Assembly (NCBI GenBank): GCA_946482625.1
Contig: CAMLSH010000198.1
Location: 1 to 7,138, forward strand
Direction of reading: 5' to 3'
Length of the DNA stretch: 7,138 nt
Source of the DNA: an uncultured Opitutaceae bacterium
GTDB taxonomy: Bacteria; Verrucomicrobiota; Verrucomicrobiae; Opitutales; Opitutaceae
The translations under genes were made by a program, and so were the position numbers. Below the pieces are notes generated by a model. The model did no database searches. It worked only from the letters and a program-made list of their open reading frames with translations, and was not told the origin of the DNA. Below are positions 1 through 7,138 of the stretch, piece after piece. Every line of letters begins with the position of its first letter. Position 1 is the stretch's first letter.

Positions 1-1343
1 TGGTCGCTGTGGGCGCCGAAGCCTTTGAGCAGATCTTCGATGTCGGTCATGGGGCCGATGCCGTAGCATTGAATGCCTTTGGCGCGCAGGAAGGACATGT
101 CAGTCGCGCCGGTGCTCATCGCGGGTAAGGTGACGACGCCGTAGTGATTCTTGATGGCGCCTTCGATGATCTCGAAGGGCTCGGCGTGAATGCTGGAGGG
201 CGGTGCACCGGGACGTTGGTGACCGGGAGCGCGGGTGATCTCGATGGTGGGATCGTCGATCACTTTTTTCAGCTGCTCGATGAATGCGGGGATGTCTTCG
301 TCGGGCAGCGCACGGATATCGAGCGTGGCTTCGGCCTCGGAGGGGATGACGTTCACGCGATAACCGGCATTGAACATGGTCGGTGCGATCGAGGTGCGAA
401 GGACGGAGTGGTACTGCGGTTTGTGTTCGGCGAAGTATTCCTGGGCGGTGCCGTTCTCGTCGCCGGCGAGGATCGCGCGGTAGCGGGCGGCTTCGTCGGA
501 CGGGCTGATCTCGGCAAGGCGTTGGAAGAAGGCGCGGGTGGTTTCGTTGAGACGCATCGGTGTCTGCCAGTCGGAGATGTTGGCGATGGCGCGGGCGAGA
601 TGGACGACGGCGTTGGAGCGCACGGGCACGGAGCCGTGGCTGGCTTTGCCGCGCGCGGTGAGGCGGAGGCGATTTGGGATTTTCTCGGTGGTCTGCACGC
701 TGCCGTATTGAGGTTTGCTACCGGAGCGGGTGATGCCGCCTCCCTCGGCGAGACAGAATTCGGCATCGATCTCGGCAAAGTGCTCGCGCACCAAAAACTC
801 GATACCGAACTCGACCTGGGCCTCTTCACCGGCTTCGGCGAGGAAGATGACATCGCGGTCGAGCTCCACCTTGTTTCGTTTGAGGAGGAGCATGGTCATG
901 AGCGCGGACGTGACGTTGTCTTTATCGTCGACGGTGCCGCGGCCGTAAATGTGGCCGCCCTCGATCGTGGCGGAGAAGGGCGGGTGTTTCCATTTCTTGG
1001 GATCGACGTTCACGACGTCGGTGTGCGCCATGAGCAACAGCGGACGTTTTGTGCCATTACCACGAATACGCGCGATGAGATTGGGGCGATTGGGATCGAC
1101 GAAGAATGTCTTGGTCTCGATGCCCTCGGCTTCGAGCACGGTGCGCAGGTAATCGGCGGCAGGTTTTTCCCACGTAGGCGGACCGCTGGAGTCGACTTGG
1201 ACCAGCGCTTGAAAGTGACGGAGCGTTTCCGCGTCGAGGGCTTCCCAATCGGTCGGCGGAGCGGGTTCGTCGGCGCTCAAGGCGAAGGGAGACGACAGCA
1301 GCAGCAGGAGTATGGCAATGAGGGCGAGCCGACGGCGGCGCAT
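1..1343 (-). CDS. Secreted M20-family metallo-hydrolase (carboxypeptidase/deacylase type), 3' end beyond the window
   Basis: Reading the minus strand gives an uninterrupted frame of 447 codons running off the window edge. Residues 1-24 form a signal peptide (MRRRR, a leucine-rich core, then ALSA), so the enzyme is probably exported to the periplasm. Expected M20 di-zinc site residues are present: H107 in MAHTDVV, D139 in GRGTVDDK, E173 (general base) and E174 in EAGEEA, E200 in LAEGGG, and H445 in GAHSD just before the edge. GKASHG (H236) marks the dimerisation domain inserted in these enzymes. Family members hydrolyse peptide or N-acyl amino acid bonds; the substrate cannot be read from sequence. 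The start at 1343 was chosen for its textbook signal peptide. An in-frame ATG at 1394 would add 17 residues and has GGAG only two bases upstream. Only a short C-terminal piece should be missing. Confidence 0.93.
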   Translation of the reverse strand, partial: MRRRRLALIAILLLLLSSPFALSADEPAPPTDWEALDAETLRHFQALVQVDSSGPPTWEKPAADYLRTVLEAEGIETKTFFVDPNRPNLIARIRGNGTKRPLLLMAHTDVVNVDPKKWKHPPFSATIEGGHIYGRGTVDDKDNVTSALMTMLLLKRNKVELDRDVIFLAEAGEEAQVEFGIEFLVREHFAEIDAEFCLAEGGGITRSGSKPQYGSVQTTEKIPNRLRLTARGKASHGSVPVRSNAVVHLARAIANISDWQTPMRLNETTRAFFQRLAEISPSDEAARYRAILAGDENGTAQEYFAEHKPQYHSVLRTSIAPTMFNAGYRVNVIPSEAEATLDIRALPDEDIPAFIEQLKKVIDDPTIEITRAPGHQRPGAPPSSIHAEPFEIIEGAIKNHYGVVTLPAMSTGATDMSFLRAKGIQCYGIGPMTDIEDLLKGFGAHSD

Positions 1344-1618
1344 CGGAACGCGGGCGGAGACAGAGATAGAGATGAGAAACCGAGGAGCGCGCATGACTCC
1401 GAGGAAGCAGGAATGGCGCCGGTTTGGAGCCGGAACTGCGTCGGGAAACTTCCAACCGCGAGATTCGAAGGGCGCAACACTCCGGGCTAGTTGCCCCCGG
1501 AATGGCGGTTCGTTTTCGACGAGCGATGGACTGGGTCAGCAATCAAGCGTCCCGAGGGCAAGGCGCTATGGTTGCTGTGTTGATGCTGAAGTCATCGTGT
1601 CGATTGTGAGGTTTTCCA
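1344..1618. other. Intergenic stretch between the lipoprotein and peptidase genes
   Basis: I see no convincing gene on either strand in these 275 bases. The segment 1344-1394 could be the N-terminus of the peptidase if the upstream ATG is used. A small inverted repeat lies at 1482-1500 (CCGGG, nine-base loop, CCCGG; an alternative register pairs GGGC with GCCC). It has no T-run on either strand, so it is not a clear intrinsic terminator. No good sigma-70 promoter for the peptidase is visible, although the gap is long enough to hold one. Confidence 0.5.
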
Positions 1619-2062
1619 TCATTCGACCTGAAGATTTCCCCGGAACTCTTGAGGAATGCCCGCCAGAAAAACACAAATGTCACGCCCAGCTTCACCGTGT
1701 ATCGTGACCGCTCCAAGAGATACGGCTCCGATGGATTTATCCCACTTCCAGATGAAGTATTTCCCATTGCTGCGATCAATGCCGATTCCGCCTGGAACCG
1801 GTTTAGGCGTCTCGCCGCGAGCGCTAGACGAAACCATTCCGTCGGGCGACGCATAGTGGGAGAGGACCATGACATGCGAAGCCAGAACATATCGGCCCTT
1901 GGTGATAGTATAAACGCGGGCGGGAAAACCGATCGGAGGAGTCACCTCAAAGCGCAGATCGTCTGTGATGGTGATGGCAACTGGCGCTTCACGAGCTGGG
2001 CTCGCACAGCCCGCCAAAAATAAGCACGTGAACAACACAATGAGGACAGAAGTGAGTTTCAT
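1619..2062 (-). CDS. Small putative lipoprotein of unknown function
   Basis: This 147-residue protein starts with a short lysine-containing n-region, a hydrophobic core and the lipobox LAGC with cysteine at residue 19. It is therefore probably cleaved by signal peptidase II and lipid-anchored. Residues 20-147 look like one small globular domain rich in beta-forming stretches and glycines, without further membrane segments or any catalytic motif I can name; I do not recognise the family. It lies 88 bases downstream of lpxD on the same strand and could be cotranscribed. No Shine-Dalgarno precedes the ATG. A hand count over 1621-2040 gives about 54-55% G+C, clearly below the roughly 65% or more of its neighbours, and third codon positions are less GC-biased. 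This could mean recent acquisition or weak selection. The lipobox and intact frame argue that it is a real gene. Confidence 0.78.
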   Translation of the reverse strand: MKLTSVLIVLFTCLFLAGCASPAREAPVAITITDDLRFEVTPPIGFPARVYTITKGRYVLASHVMVLSHYASPDGMVSSSARGETPKPVPGGIGIDRSNGKYFIWKWDKSIGAVSLGAVTIHGEAGRDICVFLAGIPQEFRGNLQVE

Positions 2063-2150
2063 GACGCAGACGAAATTTGCTCAGGAATAGTGAAGCCGAT
2101 CACGGTTCACGGGCTGAGCCAAGTACTCATGGGCTTCGCTGGTCTCGACC

Positions 2151-3191
2151 TCAGGCGGTGGGAGCTTTCGCAGCCGACGAGAGCGCGGCGATTTGCTTTT
2201 CGAGTTCGCGGACGCGGAGCATGAGCTCGGGGAGGCGTTGGACGGCGATCCACTGGCGCTTGGCCTGTTTGTCGGGGGCGGCGGGGATGCCGAGGACGGT
2301 TTCTTTGTCGGCCACGTCGCGCATGACACCGGACTTCGCACCGACGATGGATTGGCGGCCGAGTTTCAGATGACCGGCGATGCCGGATTGGGAGGCGATC
2401 ACGCCGTAGTCGCCGAGTTGCGTGCTGCCGGCGAATCCGACTTGGCCCATGATCAGGCAGTGGCGGCCGAGGACGACGTTGTGGGCGATGTGGACGAGGT
2501 TATCGATCTTGGTGCCTTCGCCGATGATGGTGGGCCCGAGCGCGCCGCGGTCGATGGCGGCGTTGGCGCCGATCTCGACGTCGTTGTGGATGATCACGCG
2601 GCCGACTTGGAGGATTTTGCGATGACGGCCCTGATCGAAAACGTATCCATAACCGTCCGACCCGATCACGGTGCCGGCGTGGATCATCACGCGGTGGCCG
2701 ACCTCGGTGCGGGCGTAAAGCACGACGTTGGGCGAGAGGCGCACGTCGTCGCCGACGCGGCAATCGCGGGCGAGGTGGTTGCCGCCCATGAGGACGGTGC
2801 GGGCGCCGATGGAAACGTTTTCACCGATTGAGCAGCCGGGGCCGATGTGGGCGGAAGGATCGATTTGCGCGGAGGCAGCGATGCGGGCGGTGGCATCAAT
2901 GCCGGCGGCGAACGACTCGGGTGGAAAAAAGAGAGGCAACGCCTTCGCGGCGGCGATGCGTGCGTCGGGCACGCGAATGAGGACCTTGGTCGTGGAGGTG
3001 AAGGTGCCCGCGACGAGAATGGCGGTCGCGGCGCTGGCTTCGGCGGCGGCGAAGTAGCTGTCTTTTTCGGCGAAGGTGAGATCGCCGGCTTTCGCCTGAT
3101 CGGCGGAGGAGAAGCCGCTGAGCAGCGCTTCGCCGTTGCCGATGACTTCGCCGCCAAGCTGGAGGGCCAGAGCGGCCGTGGTGATTTGCAT
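2151..3191 (-). CDS. lpxD: UDP-3-O-acylglucosamine N-acyltransferase LpxD
   Basis: LpxD catalyses the third step of lipid A synthesis. It moves a 3-hydroxyacyl chain from acyl carrier protein to the 2-amino group of UDP-3-O-acyl-glucosamine in the cytoplasm. The protein has 346 residues, against 341 in E. coli. Residues 1-100 match the N-terminal uridine-binding domain ([11 protein letters not shown] at 36-46). Residues 100-300 are a left-handed beta helix of hexapeptide repeats (for example [20 protein letters not shown]). The family signatures GSDGYGY (177-183), DRGAL (214-218) and IAHNVVLG (235-242) are present, with H237 in the place of the catalytic histidine. The C-terminus (310-340) forms the usual helical extension. 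The ATG is preceded by a pyrimidine-rich leader without Shine-Dalgarno. Unlike many genomes, lpxA, lpxB and fabZ are not adjacent; the neighbour upstream in transcription is a fatty acid desaturase. Confidence 0.97.
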   Translation of the reverse strand: MQITTAALALQLGGEVIGNGEALLSGFSSADQAKAGDLTFAEKDSYFAAAEASAATAILVAGTFTSTTKVLIRVPDARIAAAKALPLFFPPESFAAGIDATARIAASAQIDPSAHIGPGCSIGENVSIGARTVLMGGNHLARDCRVGDDVRLSPNVVLYARTEVGHRVMIHAGTVIGSDGYGYVFDQGRHRKILQVGRVIIHNDVEIGANAAIDRGALGPTIIGEGTKIDNLVHIAHNVVLGRHCLIMGQVGFAGSTQLGDYGVIASQSGIAGHLKLGRQSIVGAKSGVMRDVADKETVLGIPAAPDKQAKRQWIAVQRLPELMLRVRELEKQIAALSSAAKAPTA

Positions 3192-3268
3192 AAAGGGGTG
3201 GGGAGGAAAGCGGGGACGTTGGCAGATTCTTTAACGCCTCTCTGCCGATGGCGCAGGAGCGTATTCGA

Positions 3269-4243
3269 CTACAAGTTACGGACGCCGACCATTTGCTGCG
3301 TTTCGACATCCCAGACTTTGAGGCGCAAGCAGCGGATGATGTCGGCGGGGTGGAGCGAGGTGACTTTGGGATTTTGCAGCTCGGGCATCGCACGGATGAC
3401 CTCGGGCAGGCGGTAGAACGGGATGTGATCGTTCAGGTGGTGGATGTGATGGAAGCCGATGTTGGCGCTGAACCACTGCATGATCGGGCCCATGCGCATG
3501 TAGCTGGAGGATTCGAGGGCGGCCTTTTCGTAGGTCCAGCCGTCGCGGTCGCTGAAGGAGACTCCGGGGAAATTATGCTGGGCGTAGAACAGGTAGGAGC
3601 CGATCGCGTAGGTGATGAAGTGCGGGATGACCTGCGTGAGCAGGAGAGTTGTCCAGCCGCCGTAGATCACGAGCGCGGTGCTGATCGCGAGGTGGATGAT
3701 CAGCGCGACAAGGCAGTCGAAGTGTTTGCGCGGGTGGTTGAGAAACGGATTCAGGCACATGCCGAACAGAAACATGAATACGTAGCCAAAGAGGATCGTG
3801 AGCGGATGGCGGACGAACAGATAGCCGAAGCGTTTGCCGGCGGAGCTCTGTTGGAACTGGTCCTTGGTCATGATCGGGAACGAGCCGATGTGGGAGCCGC
3901 GGAGCTTCGAGTTGTGGTGATGGTGGTGGTTGTGCGAGCTGCGCCAGATGCTGCTGGGGCTGAGGGCGAGAATCCCGAAGATCTGCATCAGGAATTCGGC
4001 GACGCGCGAACGCGGGAGGATCGCGTGGTGCTGCTGATCGTGGTAAATCACGAAGAGGCGCAGGAGCAGAAGACCGGCGAGAACGCTGCCGGTGAGACGG
4101 AACGCCAGGTGCACCGGCAGAAGCGTGAGTGCGAAAGCGGCGGCGAGAAGGATGCCGGTGGACAGCAAACACCACCAACTGCGGGCGGCGTCGTCCTTGG
4201 CGAATGGTTTGGTGGCCAGGATGAGTTCAACGCCGGTTTTCAT
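3269..4243 (-). CDS. Membrane fatty acid desaturase (three histidine boxes)
   Basis: This 324-residue integral membrane protein belongs to the di-iron acyl desaturase family, which uses O2 and an electron donor to put double bonds into acyl chains of lipids, CoA or ACP. Box 1 is HDQQHH (68-73). Box 2 lies in SSHNHHHHHNSKL (102-114), with a run of five histidines at 106-110. Box 3 is FHHIHH (264-269). QHN at 222-224 is a further conserved histidine position. Hydrophobic segments lie at about 25-45, 50-67, 145-165 and 177-220, in two pairs of helices between boxes as in the family. Regiospecificity cannot be told; the HNxHH and AQHNFPG patterns resemble bacterial DesA-like enzymes. The gene reads away from the histidine kinase and towards lpxD, which begins 77 bases later. 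No Shine-Dalgarno is seen before the ATG. The acyl-lipid type is inferred. Confidence 0.93.
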   Translation of the reverse strand: MKTGVELILATKPFAKDDAARSWWCLLSTGILLAAAFALTLLPVHLAFRLTGSVLAGLLLLRLFVIYHDQQHHAILPRSRVAEFLMQIFGILALSPSSIWRSSHNHHHHHNSKLRGSHIGSFPIMTKDQFQQSSAGKRFGYLFVRHPLTILFGYVFMFLFGMCLNPFLNHPRKHFDCLVALIIHLAISTALVIYGGWTTLLLTQVIPHFITYAIGSYLFYAQHNFPGVSFSDRDGWTYEKAALESSSYMRMGPIMQWFSANIGFHHIHHLNDHIPFYRLPEVIRAMPELQNPKVTSLHPADIIRCLRLKVWDVETQQMVGVRNL

Positions 4244-4441
4244 GGTTCGGGGGGTGCCTGACCGTGACGCGGGTGAAGGCCGTGTCGATGCGGACTTCGG
4301 CTAAAGCGAAAAATTCACCCGAACGGCACTCTTTAGCCGGGAGTAGAATAAAACTCCAGAGGGCGGTTTTGGAGTCGATTGAAACCTTGTCATCGGGTCC
4401 CTCTCCGGGCGCAGTCCTGCGCGTCCGTTCCAGCCAACTTC
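4244..4441. promoter_or_regulatory. Divergent promoter region between desaturase and histidine kinase
   Basis: These 198 bases separate two start codons pointing away from each other, so promoters for both genes should lie here. The most AT-rich part is 4301-4355. On the plus strand TAGAAT at 4344-4349 matches five of six bases of a -10 box, but no good -35 hexamer is at the right distance (4321-4326 reads GAACGG). On the minus strand the overlapping TATTCT (4350-4345) is a weaker candidate. A set of inverted repeats covers 4340-4375. The 3' part of the region (4379-4441) could be coding if the kinase started at TTG 4379. Confidence 0.6.
4340..4375. repeat. Overlapping inverted repeats: GGAGT / ACTCC(A) / (T)GGAGT
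   Basis: Three copies of one half-site occur in alternating orientation: GGAGT at 4340-4344, ACTCCA at 4353-4358 and TGGAGT at 4370-4375. The outer pair with the middle gives two mutually exclusive stems: a 5-bp stem with an 8-base loop (4340-4357), and a stem of six Watson-Crick pairs plus three more pairs including two G-U (4353-4375) around a GGCGG loop. The candidate -10 box lies between the first two half-sites. This could be an operator for a dimeric regulator or an RNA switch, or it could be chance. Confidence 0.4.
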
Positions 4442-6334
<1,893 letters not shown>

Positions 6335-6536
6335 ATTGAAGACCGGCAGAGGTCGGCGCGGTGGGGCCGACTGTCGGGGCTCGCGGAGGTACGTTGCGAG
6401 AGGAGCGGTCGGGCGTGCGCGAGGAATGGCGCGCGGAGTGGAATGGGGGCTTCGGACAGGATGCCTCTGGTTGGGGTGATCCTTCGGGGGGAGGTGTGTG
6501 TTTTTGGGGCACGGGCGAAATAAGTGTGGGGCGCGT
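6335..6536. other. Intergenic stretch after the kinase gene
   Basis: I see no convincing gene in this stretch. The frame that is open through it is simply the DGPF gene frame extended upstream; its composition is not coding-like, and the good ribosome binding site lies only at 6576. Short self-complementary segments occur, for example CCGACTGTCGG at 6368-6378, but none is followed by a T-run, so termination of the kinase transcript is unresolved. Confidence 0.4.
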
Positions 6537-6563
6537 TGTCGAATTTGCGGCGGGGCGTTCGAT
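6537..6563 (+). promoter_or_regulatory. Candidate ECF-type (ECF42-like) promoter of the DGPF gene
   Basis: TGTCGA at 6537-6542 and CGAT at 6560-6563 are separated by exactly 17 bases. This resembles the TGTCGA (-35) and CGA plus T or C (-10) elements that I recall being reported for ECF42 sigma factors, which control genes of DGPF proteins. A start of transcription around 6569-6571 would leave a leader of about 15 bases holding only the ribosome binding site. No competing sigma-70 promoter is obvious. The match is seen directly; the assignment to an ECF sigma factor is inference, and no sigma gene is in the window. Confidence 0.55.
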
Positions 6564-6575
6564 TCGTTTTCTACG

Positions 6576-6581
6576 AAGGAA
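6576..6581 (+). promoter_or_regulatory. Shine-Dalgarno sequence AAGGAA
   Basis: AAGGAA lies four bases before the ATG at 6586 and fixes that start against the open upstream extension of the frame. It is the only clear Shine-Dalgarno sequence next to a start in this window. A small stem (TTCGT 6563-6567 with ACGAA 6573-6577) overlaps its first bases. Confidence 0.75.
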
Positions 6582-6585
6582 ATTT

Positions 6586-6936
6586 ATGAAATACCTGCTG
6601 TTGGTTTACGGGGATGAGAAAAAGTGGCTGAGCATGTCCGAACAGGAGCGCGACCGGGTGTTCGACGAGTGCAGTGCGTACGGCGATGAGATCACGAAGA
6701 GCGGGCATTTGCTGGCGGGCGCGCCGCTGGAGCGGACAGCGACGGCGCGGACCATCCGGCGCTCGGACGGAAAATCGATCATCACCGACGGTCCGTTTGC
6801 GGAGACGCGCGAAGTGCTCGCGGGTTATCATCTCGTGGAGTGCAAGGACCGGGCCGAGGCGGAGGCGATCGGTGAACGGTTTCCCGGGCTCAAATACGGG
6901 ATGGCGATCGAGGTGCGCGCGTTGATGACGGATTAG
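6586..6936 (+). CDS. YCII-related (DGPF domain) small protein
   Basis: This 116-residue cytoplasmic protein shows the full pattern of the YCII/DGPF family: the opening beta strand MKYLLLVYGDE, a helix (about 18-38), GHLLAGAPL (40-48), the signature DGPFAETRE (68-76) followed by LAGYHLVEC (78-86), the acidic-alanine helix DRAEAEAIGERFP (88-100) and the closing strand with IEVR. Family members adopt a dimeric ferredoxin-like fold. In YciI itself a His-Asp pair has been proposed as catalytic, but most DGPF proteins have no known reaction, and none is claimed here. They are often encoded beside ECF42-group sigma factors. Here the next gene is a DUF899 protein on the same strand. Start at 6586 rests on the ribosome binding site and on the family's usual N-terminus and length. 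Confidence 0.92.
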   Translation: MKYLLLVYGDEKKWLSMSEQERDRVFDECSAYGDEITKSGHLLAGAPLERTATARTIRRSDGKSIITDGPFAETREVLAGYHLVECKDRAEAEAIGERFPGLKYGMAIEVRALMTD

Positions 6937-6957
6937 GCCGGGAGGAATTTTTCCGGC
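6937..6957 (+). terminator. Possible stem-loop just after the DGPF stop codon
   Basis: GCCGG (6937-6941) pairs with CCGGC (6953-6957), and the intervening bases GAGGA and TTTTT can extend the stem with A-U and G-U pairs. It starts directly after the stop codon. There is no T-run after the stem (GAAGTCG follows), so it may stabilise or attenuate the transcript and need not terminate it. Confidence 0.3.
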
Positions 6958-7061
6958 GAAGTCGATTTGGGCGAAGGCGATTCGTTGAAAGTGTGACGGG
7001 TGGTTTCTGCCGGCGCGGTTGCCGGTGAAGGAGCCGCTCGGGAAAAACTGAAAATGCTCCC

Positions 7062-7138
7062 ATGAACACGTTCGAACATCCCAAAATCGTTTCACGCGCG
7101 GACTGGCTTGCCGCCCGCAAACAGCACCTCGCCCGCGA
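7062..7138 (+). CDS. DUF899 family (thioredoxin-like) protein, N-terminus only
   Basis: The last 77 bases encode 25 codons plus two bases, reading off the window end. HPKIVSRADWLAARKQHL (residues 6-23) closely fits the N-terminus typical of DUF899 proteins (pattern HPkvVSReeWLaARkaLLakEk). That family is described as thioredoxin-like; its members are around 230-260 residues and their reaction is unknown. The thioredoxin-fold region and any cysteine motif lie outside the window and cannot be checked. The gene follows the DGPF gene on the same strand after 125 bases. No Shine-Dalgarno is adjacent; GAAGGAG at 7027-7033 is too far upstream. An ATG at 7054 stops after three codons and is not a start. 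Confidence 0.8.
   Translation, partial: MNTFEHPKIVSRADWLAARKQHLAR

Noticed and set aside
144..1490. Long plus-strand open frame (448 codons)
   Set aside because: It lies opposite the M20 hydrolase, whose minus-strand frame has all catalytic motifs. The plus-strand product is a Gly/Asp/Glu/Val/Arg-rich low-complexity translation typical of an antisense shadow.
3221..3246. Stem GGCAGA / TCTGCC between desaturase and lpxD as a terminator
   Set aside because: The loop is 14 bases, the stem only 6 bp, and no T-run follows on the minus strand.
3248..4261. Long plus-strand open frame (337 codons) and another at 2193-2831
   Set aside because: Both are antisense to well-identified genes (desaturase and lpxD) and have shadow-like composition with no domain.
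4379..4441. TTG start extending the kinase by 21 residues
   Set aside because: GGAG precedes it, but the extension is neither membrane-like nor domain-like, and the ATG at 4442 leads straight into the expected N-terminal segment. Kept only as an alternative.
6368..6378. CCGACTGTCGG as terminator of the kinase transcript
   Set aside because: It has only four to five pairs with a loop too tight when fully paired, and no T-run.
6361..6585. Upstream extension of the DGPF frame
   Set aside because: The extension resembles no YCII N-terminus. The ATG at 6586 has a ribosome binding site and gives the usual family length.
6985..6990. TTGAAA as -35 box for the DUF899 gene
   Set aside because: The sequence 16-18 bases downstream (around 7007-7014) is GC-rich with nothing like a -10 box.

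Overview
The window looks like chromosomal DNA from a GC-rich Gram-negative bacterium. LpxD means lipid A is made, and there is a diderm-type lipoprotein and an exported hydrolase. The protein set (secreted M20 hydrolase, three-His-box desaturase, hybrid kinase, YCII/DGPF protein, DUF899 protein), the high GC and the near absence of Shine-Dalgarno sequences would fit Verrucomicrobiota, perhaps Opitutaceae. That placement is an inference from general impression, not a proven assignment. I see no tRNA, rRNA, CRISPR array, insertion sequence or phage gene.

Layout. Positions 1-4243 hold four genes on the minus strand. In transcription order they are a fatty acid desaturase (4243-3269), lpxD (3191-2151), a small lipoprotein of unknown function (2062-1619) and a secreted M20-family metallo-hydrolase (1343 to beyond the window start). 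The first three are 77 and 88 bases apart and could be cotranscribed; the peptidase follows after a 275-base gap. At 4244-4441 lies a divergent promoter region with overlapping inverted repeats. It separates the desaturase from a plus-strand six-helix membrane hybrid histidine kinase (4442-6334). After a 251-base gap come a YCII/DGPF-domain protein (6586-6936) and the first 25 codons of a DUF899 thioredoxin-like protein (from 7062), both on the plus strand.

How the genes may work together. The desaturase and LpxD both set the composition of membrane lipids: one adds double bonds to acyl chains, the other loads a hydroxyacyl chain onto the lipid A precursor. The divergently placed kinase has a sensor that is almost wholly membrane-embedded, so it is a reasonable candidate for sensing the state of the membrane, by analogy with DesK and Hik33. 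This is inference from position and architecture. The right end is a separate unit: a DGPF-type gene preceded by a well-spaced TGTCGA-N17-CGAT element that resembles the promoter described for ECF42 sigma factors. It is the only gene here with a clear Shine-Dalgarno sequence. The sigma factor itself is not in the window.

Many long open frames lie opposite the real genes, for example 144-1490 and 3248-4261 on the plus strand. They are by-products of strong third-position GC bias and are not annotated.
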